From Metabacillus litoralis (GTDB lineage: Bacteria; Bacillota; Bacilli; Bacillales; Bacillaceae): DNA of 64,000 nucleotides. The notes under the pieces were generated by a model. That model saw nothing but the letters and a program-made list of their open reading frames with translations, ran no database searches and was not told the origin of the DNA. Location of the stretch: positions 186,001-250,000 of the forward strand of contig NZ_JAIVKL010000001.1 of NCBI RefSeq assembly GCF_020524045.1, read 5' to 3'. Of the stretch, positions 18,554 to 26,671 are shown piece after piece. The translations under genes and the position numbers were made by a program. Numbering within the stretch: the first letter of the stretch is position 1; each line of letters begins with the position of its first letter.

Positions 18554-20113
18554 TTATTTTGCTTCCTCTTGCTGCAAACTTTCTCTCAATAGAAACTTTT
18601 GAATTTTCCCACTCGCGTTTCTAGGAAGTTGATCAACAAAAACATATCGTCTTGGACGCTTAAAAGGTGAGATTTTCTCAGAATTTTTGCAGAAATTTTC
18701 AAGATCGTCAGCTGTGAGGTTTTTATCTTTTTTAACAATCACCGCAAGTACTCTTTCGCCCCATAGTTCATCAGGCTCCCCTAAAACAGCTACATCTAAA
18801 ACACCTTCGTGTTCATAAAGAACATCTTCTACCTCACGAGGATAAACATTTTCTCCACCACTTATCACCATATCATCCACGCGATCTGCTACAAATAGAT
18901 AACCTTCTTCATCTAAAAAGCCTAAATCACCAGAATGATACCAGCCTTTATATAATGCTTTTTCTGTTGCTTCATCTTTATTAAAATACCCAATCATCAT
19001 GCAAGGACCTTTTACTATAATTTCTCCAACCTGACCTGCTGGTAGTATATCCTCTGGCTCTGAAGGTCCGTTTTCATTCGGTTTGACGATACGTATTTCA
19101 TGATTAAAACAAGCTCTACCTGCTGAACCTGCTTTAGAAATTTGTTCGTGTTTTCCTAAAAATGTAATAGCAGGCCCCATTTCAGTCATTCCATATGCTT
19201 GGACTAAATCTATCCCTAAACGTTCCTTACAAGCATTCACTAAAACGGGTGCCATAGGAGCAGCGCCATATAACCCAACTTTCAACGAAGATAGATCATA
19301 TTCTTCAAGGTTTTCTTGAAGCATCATATTCCACATCGTGGGTGCAGCAAAAAGCATTGAGATTTCCTCTTGCTTTACAGCTTGTAAAACTTCTTTTGAA
19401 TCAAAATGATGGATAATAACATTTGTTGCACCTGCATGGACACGCGGAAGAAAGCTGCAATGCAACTCAGCACAATGAAACATTGGAGCCGTAACTAAAC
19501 CGATATCTTCTGGTGTAATACCAATGGAAGATATACAAATGAGACTTTGTTCAATCATATCTCGGTGACGATGCATAACTCCTTTAGGTCGACCAGTCGT
19601 TCCACTGGTATACATAATTGCGTATGTATCATTTTCTGAAACATCTATTGTTGGATTTTTTATAGAAGCTGATTTAATTTGTTCATGATAGGAAGTTGCA
19701 TATCTAGGAGCTGATTCGTCAATAAACCAAAAAGAAATGGAAGGAAATTGCTCATGAATTTTTGTTATTTCACTTTCTAAAGCTGCCTCAAATAAAACAA
19801 TCTTTGGTGAAGCATCTTTCAAAATATAAGCTACTTCTTCAGCTTTTAAGCGAAAGTTAATAGGATTAATTATTGCCCCAATTTTAGCTGCTGCAAAATA
19901 AACTGTAGCTAACTCAGATGAATTAAATAAAAAAGTTGAAACTCGATCCCCTTTTCTAATTCCTGAAGAAATTAATACATTTGCAAGACGATTTACCTCC
20001 TCGTTCCATTCATGATAGGTCCATCTGATTTTCCTCGAGAGATCAATAAGCGCTTCTTTTTTAGCGAACTTTAACACAGTTTGTTCAAATAATTCCCCGA
20101 TTGTTAAGTACAT
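18554..20113 (-). CDS. AMP-binding acyl-CoA synthetase (long-chain fatty-acid-CoA ligase type)
   Basis: 519 residues from the second ATG (20113), because GAGGAGG is too close to the first. It activates a carboxylic acid as acyl-AMP and transfers it to CoA. Motifs: P-loop-like YTSGTTGRPKGV (about 170), YGMTEMGP (about 315), GDLGFLDEEGYLFVADR (about 400) and GGENVYPREVEDVL, with the C-terminal catalytic lysine in RNASGKIQKF. No signal peptide, so cytosolic. Monocistronic between two hairpin terminators. Chain length cannot be predicted; related Bacillus proteins (YhfL, YhfT, LcfA) act on fatty acids. Confidence 0.9.
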   Translation of the reverse strand: MYLTIGELFEQTVLKFAKKEALIDLSRKIRWTYHEWNEEVNRLANVLISSGIRKGDRVSTFLFNSSELATVYFAAAKIGAIINPINFRLKAEEVAYILKDASPKIVLFEAALESEITKIHEQFPSISFWFIDESAPRYATSYHEQIKSASIKNPTIDVSENDTYAIMYTSGTTGRPKGVMHRHRDMIEQSLICISSIGITPEDIGLVTAPMFHCAELHCSFLPRVHAGATNVIIHHFDSKEVLQAVKQEEISMLFAAPTMWNMMLQENLEEYDLSSLKVGLYGAAPMAPVLVNACKERLGIDLVQAYGMTEMGPAITFLGKHEQISKAGSAGRACFNHEIRIVKPNENGPSEPEDILPAGQVGEIIVKGPCMMIGYFNKDEATEKALYKGWYHSGDLGFLDEEGYLFVADRVDDMVISGGENVYPREVEDVLYEHEGVLDVAVLGEPDELWGERVLAVIVKKDKNLTADDLENFCKNSEKISPFKRPRRYVFVDQLPRNASGKIQKFLLRESLQQEEAK

Positions 20114-20283
20114 GTACATTCCTCCTCACAATTAAGAAAACGGTTACATTTTGACTATTCCTAAGAAGAAAACTTACTGTATATGATATTCGCTAACAAT
20201 GGGGAAATTCCTTGTATTATTAAGAAAGAATCAAAGACACCTGGAGCCAGACATTAAAACAAAATAAAAATGATTACGTGTAT

Positions 20284-20319
20284 AAAAAAACTGAGCAAAA
20301 TCATAGATGATTTGCTCAG
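20284..20319 (-). terminator. Terminator of the small gene at 20327
   Basis: CTGAGCAAA / TTTGCTCAG stem with an 11-base loop; on the minus strand seven Ts follow. It begins 8 bp after the stop of the 64-codon gene. Confidence 0.87.
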
Positions 20320-20326
20320 ACAGTTA

Positions 20327-20521
20327 TTAACTACCCATTTTTCGACGAGTATTACTAGGTTTCTTAGTTTGTTGACTCGTCATTTTATGATTTCCACCCA
20401 ACCCTTTATTTTTCGACTGATTTCCATCTTGTTGAGCCTGTTTTTTATTTGCTAGCTGTTGCTTCATTAATTCTTGTAAACTTACCTTCTTCTTTTCAAC
20501 GCCTTGTTCATTTTTTTCCAT
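20327..20521 (-). CDS. Small basic hydrophilic protein, unknown
   Basis: 64 residues from ATG at 20521, which has GAAGGAGA 5 bases upstream; the ATG 15 bp earlier overlaps that site. Rich in Lys, Gln and Asn (ELMKQQLANKKQAQQDGNQ), with a basic tail SNTRRKMGS. No hydrophobic segment. A strong terminator follows directly, so it is transcribed alone. Similar small basic proteins are frequent in Bacillaceae genomes, often sporulation-associated, but I cannot name a family. Confidence 0.65.
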   Translation of the reverse strand: MEKNEQGVEKKKVSLQELMKQQLANKKQAQQDGNQSKNKGLGGNHKMTSQQTKKPSNTRRKMGS

Positions 20522-20978
20522 CGTATTCTCCTTCAAAAAACAATTAATATTACCTTATTATAATATAAGAACTAAATTAAACACCAGCGAAACCTCAAAA
20601 AATGTCTCTTACAAAGTTTTTTTTATTTATATTTTTACAAAAAGTAATAATTTTACGTTTAACTTTTAAGTTAAATTGTTAGATATTAGCATGAATCAAA
20701 GCGAAACATCCCCTGAACCCTTAGAGATCTTAGAGCATGTGGTTCTATTTAGTCTAAAGTCTCCAACCCATAGTAGTCTGAAGCACTCATAATATACTTA
20801 AAACTACTTCGTTATAAAATTTCTCAATTTAAAACCTTGAAAAACAATACCTTTTAACAATGTAGCCAAAAAACACCTCTTTTACTCCATAAAATATCAA
20901 TAATAACATGTTTCTACAGAAGTAAATGATCTCCGCTAACTTTAAGTTAAAGTTAAATATAAAATTTATAATTTTTCA
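20522..20978. other. Intergenic region
   Basis: About 450 bp with no supported ORF, on the divergent side of the small gene and the YhfC-like gene. No strong hairpin or repeat seen. Confidence 0.4.
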
Positions 20979-21025
20979 TTGACATTTCCAATAATAGTAT
21001 TATTATTATAATTGATAATGATAAT
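20979..21025 (+). promoter_or_regulatory. Promoter with possible Fur-like site before yhfC
   Basis: TTGACA at 20979-20984 with TATTAT choices at 21001 or 21004 (16- or 19-bp spacer), followed by TTGATAATGATAAT (21012-21025). GATAAT repeats are the building blocks of Fur boxes, and here they would overlap the start of transcription. Only about two hexamers match, so the Fur assignment is tentative. Confidence 0.4.
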
Positions 21026-21050
21026 ATAAATAAAAAGGGTGTGTTTTTCA

Positions 21051-21821
21051 ATGATTAGCAATGTTACGATTGCATCAATGTTTATTCCAGTAATCTTTTC
21101 CTTCCTACTATTTTTTGGACTAATTATGTATTATAAGAAAAAAGTCGGTATATCAATTAAACCAATTATTATTGGAGCTGTTGGATTCATTGTTATTACT
21201 CAAGTTTTAGAAAAAATATTACACGTAGTGGTTATTTCCGCTTTTCCAAACTACGCTGAACATCCCTGGGCTTTTGGACTTTACGGTGCATCAGCAGCAG
21301 GAATTTTTGAAGAGATTGGACGTTTTATCTTATTTACTTGGTTATTAAAGAAATATCATACTTACAAAGATGGAGTGTCTTTTGGAATTGGCTGGGGTGG
21401 AATTGAAGCAATTGTATTAATGTTGCTTATCAATGTACCGAATATCATTTTTTCATTTATGATAAACTCAGGTATATTCGAATCAAGTATGTTAGGTCAA
21501 CTCACTTCAGAACAACTTACGATATTAAAAGAAACTGTCTTAAATCAAAGTGTATCAAATTCATTATTTATGACAATGGAAAGATTCTTCGCCGTATTTC
21601 TACAAATTGCTTTATCACTTCTAGTGCTATATGCTGTTGTTGAGAAAAAGTTTTCTTATGTTATTTTGGCAATCATCGTTCATGGGGTCATTGACTTCCC
21701 ACTTGTATTTTTCCAAACTGGTTATTTAGAACAAATCTGGATAATTGAATTGTATATCGCAATTTTAGGGTTTGGTTCAATGGTATTTATTAAACGATCA
21801 AAATCATGGTTTGTAAAATAA
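21051..21821 (+). CDS. YhfC family intramembrane glutamic-type protease
   Basis: 256 residues from ATG at 21051 (AAAAGGGTG upstream; a GTG 12 bp earlier overlaps that site). Seven to eight predicted membrane segments cover the sequence. The motif GIFEEIGRFILF, with paired glutamates in the middle of the protein, is the catalytic EExxR-type signature of CPBP/YhfC-like proteases, and a later histidine in IIVHGVIDFP fits the metal/catalytic histidine. Members cleave membrane substrates; YhfC's substrate is unknown. Monocistronic, behind a promoter with GATAAT repeats. Confidence 0.85.
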   Translation: MISNVTIASMFIPVIFSFLLFFGLIMYYKKKVGISIKPIIIGAVGFIVITQVLEKILHVVVISAFPNYAEHPWAFGLYGASAAGIFEEIGRFILFTWLLKKYHTYKDGVSFGIGWGGIEAIVLMLLINVPNIIFSFMINSGIFESSMLGQLTSEQLTILKETVLNQSVSNSLFMTMERFFAVFLQIALSLLVLYAVVEKKFSYVILAIIVHGVIDFPLVFFQTGYLEQIWIIELYIAILGFGSMVFIKRSKSWFVK

Positions 21822-22143
21822 ATAGATAAAGATTTATCTAAGAAAATGATCTTAGTGGCTTAAAATTACATTTATATTTTTGAACTAATTATGTACTATA
21901 TGCACAAGTAACGATTCAATAAATATTTCAGGAGTTGTTACTTGTGATTATCCTATTTAGTGGCATGGAAGAAAAGGCATTTGACTATTGTGATTTTAGT
22001 TAACCTTACGAGTTTTTGGTTTCCTTAACTGGTAATTTGTTAATGAGAGTTGGACGATTTCGTTACCACCTAGGTTAAGAATTAATAAAGTTTGAGAAAG
22101 ATTTATTTTTTATCACTTAACTTTCATTTTCAAGCTCCTTTTA
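21822..22143. other. Intergenic region with an inverted repeat
   Basis: No supported ORF. CACAAGTAAC (21903-21912) and GTTACTTGTG (21937-21946) form a 10-bp perfect stem with a 24-base loop, without a T run. It may be an operator or a weak terminator for the yhfC-like gene. Confidence 0.45.
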
Positions 22144-22172
22144 TTGACATTTTACAGGTAATTCTTTATTAT
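22144..22172 (+). promoter_or_regulatory. Sigma-A promoter
   Basis: TTGACA (22144-22149), 17-bp spacer, TATTAT (22167-22172). It drives the FbpA-like small gene at 22208. Confidence 0.8.
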
Positions 22173-22177
22173 TATAT

Positions 22178-22191
22178 TGTAAACGCTTACA
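22178..22191 (+). promoter_or_regulatory. cre-like operator (CcpA or another LacI-family repressor)
   Basis: TGTAAACGCTTACA is a perfect 14-bp palindrome matching the Bacillus cre consensus TGWAANCGNTNWCA at every position. It begins 5 bases after the -10 element, so a bound repressor would cover the transcription start and block initiation or clearance. Confidence 0.78.
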
Positions 22192-22207
22192 AATTAGAGG
22201 TGATAGC

Positions 22208-22366
22208 ATGTCTTATGTTACTAACTTAATCAATACTTCAAAAGTAAAGATCATTGATGCTCTCTTACTTAACAATATATATAAAATGCCTGATGGAAGA
22301 CAATTTTATGAAGCTACAGAGCAAGAACTCGAAAGTGTCCTTAACACACACAATCAAGATCATTAA
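22208..22366 (+). CDS. FbpA-like small protein
   Basis: 52 residues, ATG at 22208 preceded by TTAGAGGTGATAG. The segment IDALLLNNIYKMPDGRQFYEATEQELESVL resembles the pattern of the Fur-regulated basic protein A family (LIxxLLxxGIYKxxDGRQLYELTxxELE), quoted here from memory; the key stretch is YKMPDGRQFYEATEQELE. B. subtilis FbpA works with the FsrA RNA in iron sparing. Here the promoter carries a cre-like palindrome, not a clear Fur box, and the protein is less basic. A hairpin with a T run follows. Alternative: a Sin/DegR-like small regulator; the family call is moderate. Confidence 0.6.
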   Translation: MSYVTNLINTSKVKIIDALLLNNIYKMPDGRQFYEATEQELESVLNTHNQDH

Positions 22367-22382
22367 TACGATGTGACCACAG

Positions 22383-22427
22383 GTTAGACGCTCCAGTTCT
22401 ATGCTGGGTAGCTTCTGACTTTTTTTA
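22383..22427 (+). terminator. Terminator of the FbpA-like gene
   Basis: Imperfect stem GTTAGACGCT-CCAG / CTGG-GTAGCTTCTGAC with a 7-base loop and seven Ts. Confidence 0.7.
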
Positions 22428-22711
22428 TTCCGTCTCTACAAAGCATTGTTTTTGAAACACAAAAATCACTAATAATTCCTTGTTTAAAAAGCATACTTTC
22501 TTAATAATAGGCTATCTTAAAAATAACTTTTAATTAATAGAAATTTTGTGTGCAACGTCTTATGAAAAACCCGAAAGTTTGCCTTCTTCACTTTTTGCAC
22601 ATAAGAAAAAAATACTTTTTCCCTAGAATGTGAATGTTTGTACCTGTATCACCTTTAAACAGAGCTAATAATAAAAACGAACAATAATAATTTAGAAAGT
22701 GGGTAAATGAT
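22428..22711. other. Intergenic region
   Basis: No supported gene, no clear hairpin. It precedes a small plus-strand ORF. Confidence 0.35.
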
Positions 22712-22852
22712 GTGAAAAAGGACGATAACTGCATTGAAGAAGAAGATTACATAAGTCATATGTTAACTGAACAAATAACAAGAATATGTGTAACAGAAGA
22801 AGTTGAAGCTATACGCGAAGAAAATGGACAGAATTCTAAAAAGAAACCATAA
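22712..22852 (+). CDS. Possible small acidic protein
   Basis: 46 residues from GTG, beginning MKKDDNCIEEEDYISHMLTE; acidic front, basic KKK tail. The upstream GAAAGTGGG is only a fair ribosome binding site, and no family is recognised. It lies alone just before a 350-bp repeat element. Plausible but unproven. Confidence 0.4.
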   Translation: MKKDDNCIEEEDYISHMLTEQITRICVTEEVEAIREENGQNSKKKP

Positions 22853-22903
22853 TCACTTACTTTTCCAAGAAGATTTGAAAAACACATACAATATAATAAA
22901 AAT

Positions 22904-23250
22904 GAGGCTGGGAAATAAGTATTAAAGCTAATGAAAAACCCGAATTATTAGGTGATATATCAATTAATCATTCGCCTAATAGTTCGGGTTTTTATTTTTT
23001 GTCTACAATAGATTTTTTGATTTTAGAAACCACTTTTAAGAACTAGTGGAATGTAGCGGAAGACATTTGACTCCTGCGGGTTCAGAGGAAAGGCTGAGAC
23101 CCCACAGGCGCTTGCGCCGAGGAGGCTTAGCTTCCTCCCCGAGGAAAGCAAATGTCTGCAGCGCAATGGAACGAACTTGTTTCTTTCAGCTTAACTGAAT
23201 TTAGATTTATTTGTCTTTTTGTAAGACTTCTTTAATTATGTCCCAATCTC
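22904..23250. repeat. ~350-bp intergenic repeat, family 1, copy 1
   Basis: Ends are imperfect inverted repeats GAGGCTGGGAAATAA / GAGATTGGGACATAA (second read on the minus strand). Inside are a hairpin of CCCGAATTATTAGGTGA / TCGCCTAATAGTTCGGG followed by Ts, and a GC-rich palindromic core with GAGGAAAGGCTGAG and GAGGAGGCTTAGC. Copy 2 lies at 47793 in the opposite orientation with the same order of blocks. Noncoding; such repeats occur between genes in many Bacillaceae. The hairpin could also act as a terminator. Confidence 0.85.
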
Positions 23251-23283
23251 TTTAGTACATCAAATCGACTGGTGATTACTCAT

Positions 23284-24264
23284 CTATGGCATTTTATGAC
23301 CACGAGCAGTTGTAAATAATGAATACCACTCTTCACGAGTCATTTCCTTTGATATCTGAACTGCTTCACCACAATTATTAATACGCTCTGGATTTGTCGT
23401 ACCGATGACAGGCTGAATGATTGCTGGATGGCGCATTAACCATCCAAGAACAATTGCTTCTTTCGTTGTGTTCTTTTCATCGGCCATTTGTTTAACCAAT
23501 TCAATCGTTTTGATATCTGCTTCTGATAAGTTTTCTACCTTTCTTCCTGTGTACATTCCGTTTGCTAATGGTGACCATGCTTGTATTTGCACATTTTCTA
23601 AGCGACAGTGTTCCAAAATTCCATCTGCAAAATTCATTTCATTTCCTGCTTTTTGATTAACTAAAATCCCTTGTTCAACAAAATCATTTCTTTTCAAACT
23701 CATTTCTAATTGGTTTACAATCATTTGCTCTGGACTGTAAACATCTAAAAATTTCATTTGTGCAGCTGTCATATTAGAGACTCCGAAATGACGCACTTTT
23801 CCAGAAGCTTTTAATTCTTCAAATGCTTCTGCAACCACCTCTGGTTCTATCAGTGGATCTGGACGATGCAATAATAAAATATCGATGTAGTCAGTATGTA
23901 GTCGATCTAAAATTCCATCAACAGATGTTAGAATATGTTTTTTTGAAAAATCATAACGCTGTGGACCTAATTCATCCTGAAAGCGGATACCACATTTTGA
24001 TTGAATAACAACATTTTCACGTAATGATGGTCTGGTCTTTACTATTTCTCCAAAGACCTTTTCAGCTTTACCCATAGTATAAATATCTGCATGATCAAAC
24101 ATTGTAATTCCCGCAGATTGAGCAGCATCAATCGCTTTTTCCGCCTGAATTATATGTTCATTTGTAATTGGATCTGCATTCCATCCACCACCAAAGCCCA
24201 TACATCCTAAAATAATTCGGCTATCTGTTATTTCTCTTTTTTTCAAAGGCATAATTGATTTCAT
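23284..24264 (-). CDS. Aldo/keto reductase
   Basis: 326 residues; start at 24264 because AAAGGATG upstream includes the earlier in-frame ATG. NAD(P)H-dependent carbonyl reductase of the TIM-barrel family. The catalytic tetrad is visible: Asp and Tyr in DHADIYTMG (near 53-58), Lys in QSKCGI (near 85) and His in LLLHRPDPL (near 120). The C-terminal IQPVIGTTNPERI is the cofactor-binding segment. It resembles YdhF-type enzymes; substrate unknown. Stands alone next to the repeat element. Confidence 0.92.
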   Translation of the reverse strand: MKSIMPLKKREITDSRIILGCMGFGGGWNADPITNEHIIQAEKAIDAAQSAGITMFDHADIYTMGKAEKVFGEIVKTRPSLRENVVIQSKCGIRFQDELGPQRYDFSKKHILTSVDGILDRLHTDYIDILLLHRPDPLIEPEVVAEAFEELKASGKVRHFGVSNMTAAQMKFLDVYSPEQMIVNQLEMSLKRNDFVEQGILVNQKAGNEMNFADGILEHCRLENVQIQAWSPLANGMYTGRKVENLSEADIKTIELVKQMADEKNTTKEAIVLGWLMRHPAIIQPVIGTTNPERINNCGEAVQISKEMTREEWYSLFTTARGHKMP

Positions 24265-24378
24265 GACAATTCTCATCCTTTTTAAAATTATTTTTCTAAT
24301 AATACATTGTATAGACTATACTAATTAGTCAGCAAAGAAAAGCCATTATGTTTAATTGAATTTCCCTTATTATTCAAA

Positions 24379-25497
24379 CTACTGATCCACAATATCCTTA
24401 TATTCACTATCATAAATCTCAGCTATTACGTTCATTAAGCTTTGGTCACCTGGTGCATCATGACCAATTTCCCATATCATCATACCACCCAAACCGTTTA
24501 CAATTGCTAGTTTTGTTTTCCTTTTAATTGTTTTTGTACCATTATAATGGTAGATCATTTCGTTAATAATTGCTCGATCTTGATCTGAATTAGTGACATC
24601 ATGTGCGATGATTTCATTATAAGCTAATTGAGTCTCTGTCTCTTCTTCTGGTTGAGCATAAAAAGGAACACCTAATACAAGTTTATTTCTAGAAATCCCT
24701 AGTTCATCAAACATATTTGTCCAGTAACTAACAATATCATGTGTAAAAGAAAAAGGTGACAAAAAAGCTGCATCATATTCATCATCCCAGTGTCCATCAT
24801 AAGCCATAATGTTTACATGATCGACAAACTTGAACATCTCTGAATCATATACAATACTTTTAACTTCCTCACCTGTCACACTGTTCACTTTTGAATAAAC
24901 AGCGATGGAAAGTTCTTTGTCTTCACCGTGAAGTTGATTACTTAAATCTTTGATAAACGAAAGTAAATGAGCTGCATCTTCTGATGAGCGAGGATGTTCA
25001 AAATCAATATCAATTCCATCAAGATTATGTTTTTGTGTTATTTTCATTAATTCGTTGATAAGCTTTGATTTTGAATGATCTTTTGAAATGGCTTCTTTAA
25101 AATAATCATACGAAGTTCCTCCTTCAATATGATACCAACCACCAACTGCAAGGAAGACTTTTGTGTTTTGTTTGTGTGCTTTTTTTGTTATTGTTTGTAA
25201 ATTTGTATATGCAGCTTCTCCATTCATAAGAAGCTCACCATTACTTGTTGGATGTGCAAAGGAGAAAATAATATGAGTGAGTTCTTTAATATTAAGTCCA
25301 GTTGGATCACGAAAGTCTTGCACATATCCTATTAACTTTGTTCCACCTTTAACTGGTTCCTCTTTTGTCATGATACGATTAGAAGGATTCGACTCAATTT
25401 CTGATTCATTTGTAAAACTTGAATAAAATATACCTGAGAATACACCTACAACAAAGATCAGAATACTAATGGAAAAAGTTAAATGTTTATTCTTCAA
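24379..25497 (-). CDS. Membrane-anchored or secreted GH18 glycosidase
   Basis: 372 residues from TTG at 25497 (AGGAGGG upstream). An N-terminal hydrophobic segment (about residues 7-27) serves as signal peptide or anchor. The GH18 catalytic signature DGIDIDFEH (about residue 155), with Glu as acid, and FLAVGGW and MAYDGHWDDEYD blocks confirm the fold; the terminal MIWEIGHD matches the conserved Trp of the barrel. No LysM or chitin-binding domain. GH18 enzymes include chitinases, ENGases and spore cortex-lytic SleL-type N-acetylglucosaminidases. It starts 41 bp after the KAS III operon and could be co-transcribed. Confidence 0.88.
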   Translation of the reverse strand: MKNKHLTFSISILIFVVGVFSGIFYSSFTNESEIESNPSNRIMTKEEPVKGGTKLIGYVQDFRDPTGLNIKELTHIIFSFAHPTSNGELLMNGEAAYTNLQTITKKAHKQNTKVFLAVGGWYHIEGGTSYDYFKEAISKDHSKSKLINELMKITQKHNLDGIDIDFEHPRSSEDAAHLLSFIKDLSNQLHGEDKELSIAVYSKVNSVTGEEVKSIVYDSEMFKFVDHVNIMAYDGHWDDEYDAAFLSPFSFTHDIVSYWTNMFDELGISRNKLVLGVPFYAQPEEETETQLAYNEIIAHDVTNSDQDRAIINEMIYHYNGTKTIKRKTKLAIVNGLGGMMIWEIGHDAPGDQSLMNVIAEIYDSEYKDIVDQ

Positions 25498-25537
25498 TAA
25501 CTTTCCCTCCTGTTATTCATGATGATATTTCTTTCAC

Positions 25538-26671
25538 TCAAAATTCTTTTTTCTTTGCAAGTGGCTCAACTATTTTATCCATAATAAGCTTTACCATTCC
25601 CCAAGACCATTTATGATAAAATGTTAAATGATTTTGATAAAAATAGGTATATTCAATTTCTTGAATTGAGCCACGATTTCTTTTAAATTCACCTGCACCA
25701 GCACTACGATTCCCTATATATTTATTTTCAATAATTTGCTTCGTAATAATAAAGGACAATACTCGATATAATCCTTCGCTTTTTTTTCTAGTTGTTTCAT
25801 ATCCTAATATAGGTGTTGTTAACACATTGTTTCTTATTAACATTCCTACTACTCCTAGTAATTTCTCATTGTTATATAGTAGCTTAAAGGTCAATAATTG
25901 TTTTCGCAAGGCATTTCGATAATATTCCATTGTAAACTTGGGATTATTAGCTGAATATTTTTTAATATATAATAAAGTGTATAAATGTTGAATTGTCTCA
26001 ATATCTTCTTCTTTTGCATCTTTCACTTCATACCCTTTATTTAGAATTAGTTTTTCATCTTGCGCAAGTATTTTTCGCTGTTTGACAGATAAAAGCTTAT
26101 TTTGCTCAAATAGGTAGATCGAACGTGACATCACCTTTTTATAGCCTATATGATTTAAGTTCTCAATTAATTGCTTATGTAAACTCATGTTGATCGAACG
26201 AAATAAAATTGTGTGCTGCTCGAATCGTTTAACTAAAAAATCCGTTATTTTCTTTAATTGATCATAAGAAAGTGTTGTCTCTAATAAGTTTGTTGATAAA
26301 AACCAATTGTTAACTACAACAACTTTATTAATATTACTTCTCTTCAAAAGCCAGCCTAAACCATCAATTGCAATCGATAAACACGCCTCAAGCTGCTTAT
26401 TCTTAAGGTCCCAAAGCTCTTCCTTTGCATAGCTGATATAATGAGTATAAGGTGATGCAACATATGAATTCTGAAACTGAGTTTCATTCACAGATAGAGG
26501 AAGAATAAGATCATCAACTTCAATTAGGAAAAGATCTGCTTCGACATTTTCGATAAAGTTTTGTATTCCTTGCTTCATTAATGGCTCAAAATAATTTTTG
26601 ATTAACTGGCCATCCTTTTTTCCTACCCAATTAATCTCATTCAGTGAGTTTTTATCATAAATTTTTATCAT
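25538..26671 (-). CDS. GNAT/BioF2-like acyltransferase domain protein
   Basis: 377 residues, no membrane segment. The C-terminal half has a GNAT-like pattern: VKDAKEEDIETIQHLYTLLY (helix 1 region), then LLGVVGMLIRNN and LTTPILGYETT strands and SEGLYRVLSFIITKQ (acyl-CoA-binding loop and helix). Residues 1-190 carry no named domain. It overlaps the end of the F390-like gene by 17 bp and is the last gene of the six-gene overlapping operon. Probable role: transfer of an acyl or aminoacyl group onto the pathway product. Catalytic residues are not obvious, so confidence in activity is moderate. Confidence 0.65.
   Translation of the reverse strand: MIKIYDKNSLNEINWVGKKDGQLIKNYFEPLMKQGIQNFIENVEADLFLIEVDDLILPLSVNETQFQNSYVASPYTHYISYAKEELWDLKNKQLEACLSIAIDGLGWLLKRSNINKVVVVNNWFLSTNLLETTLSYDQLKKITDFLVKRFEQHTILFRSINMSLHKQLIENLNHIGYKKVMSRSIYLFEQNKLLSVKQRKILAQDEKLILNKGYEVKDAKEEDIETIQHLYTLLYIKKYSANNPKFTMEYYRNALRKQLLTFKLLYNNEKLLGVVGMLIRNNVLTTPILGYETTRKKSEGLYRVLSFIITKQIIENKYIGNRSAGAGEFKRNRGSIQEIEYTYFYQNHLTFYHKWSWGMVKLIMDKIVEPLAKKKEF

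Noticed and set aside
22904-23250. Insertion sequence
   Set aside because: No transposase-like frame inside; length and palindromic build fit a noncoding repeat.
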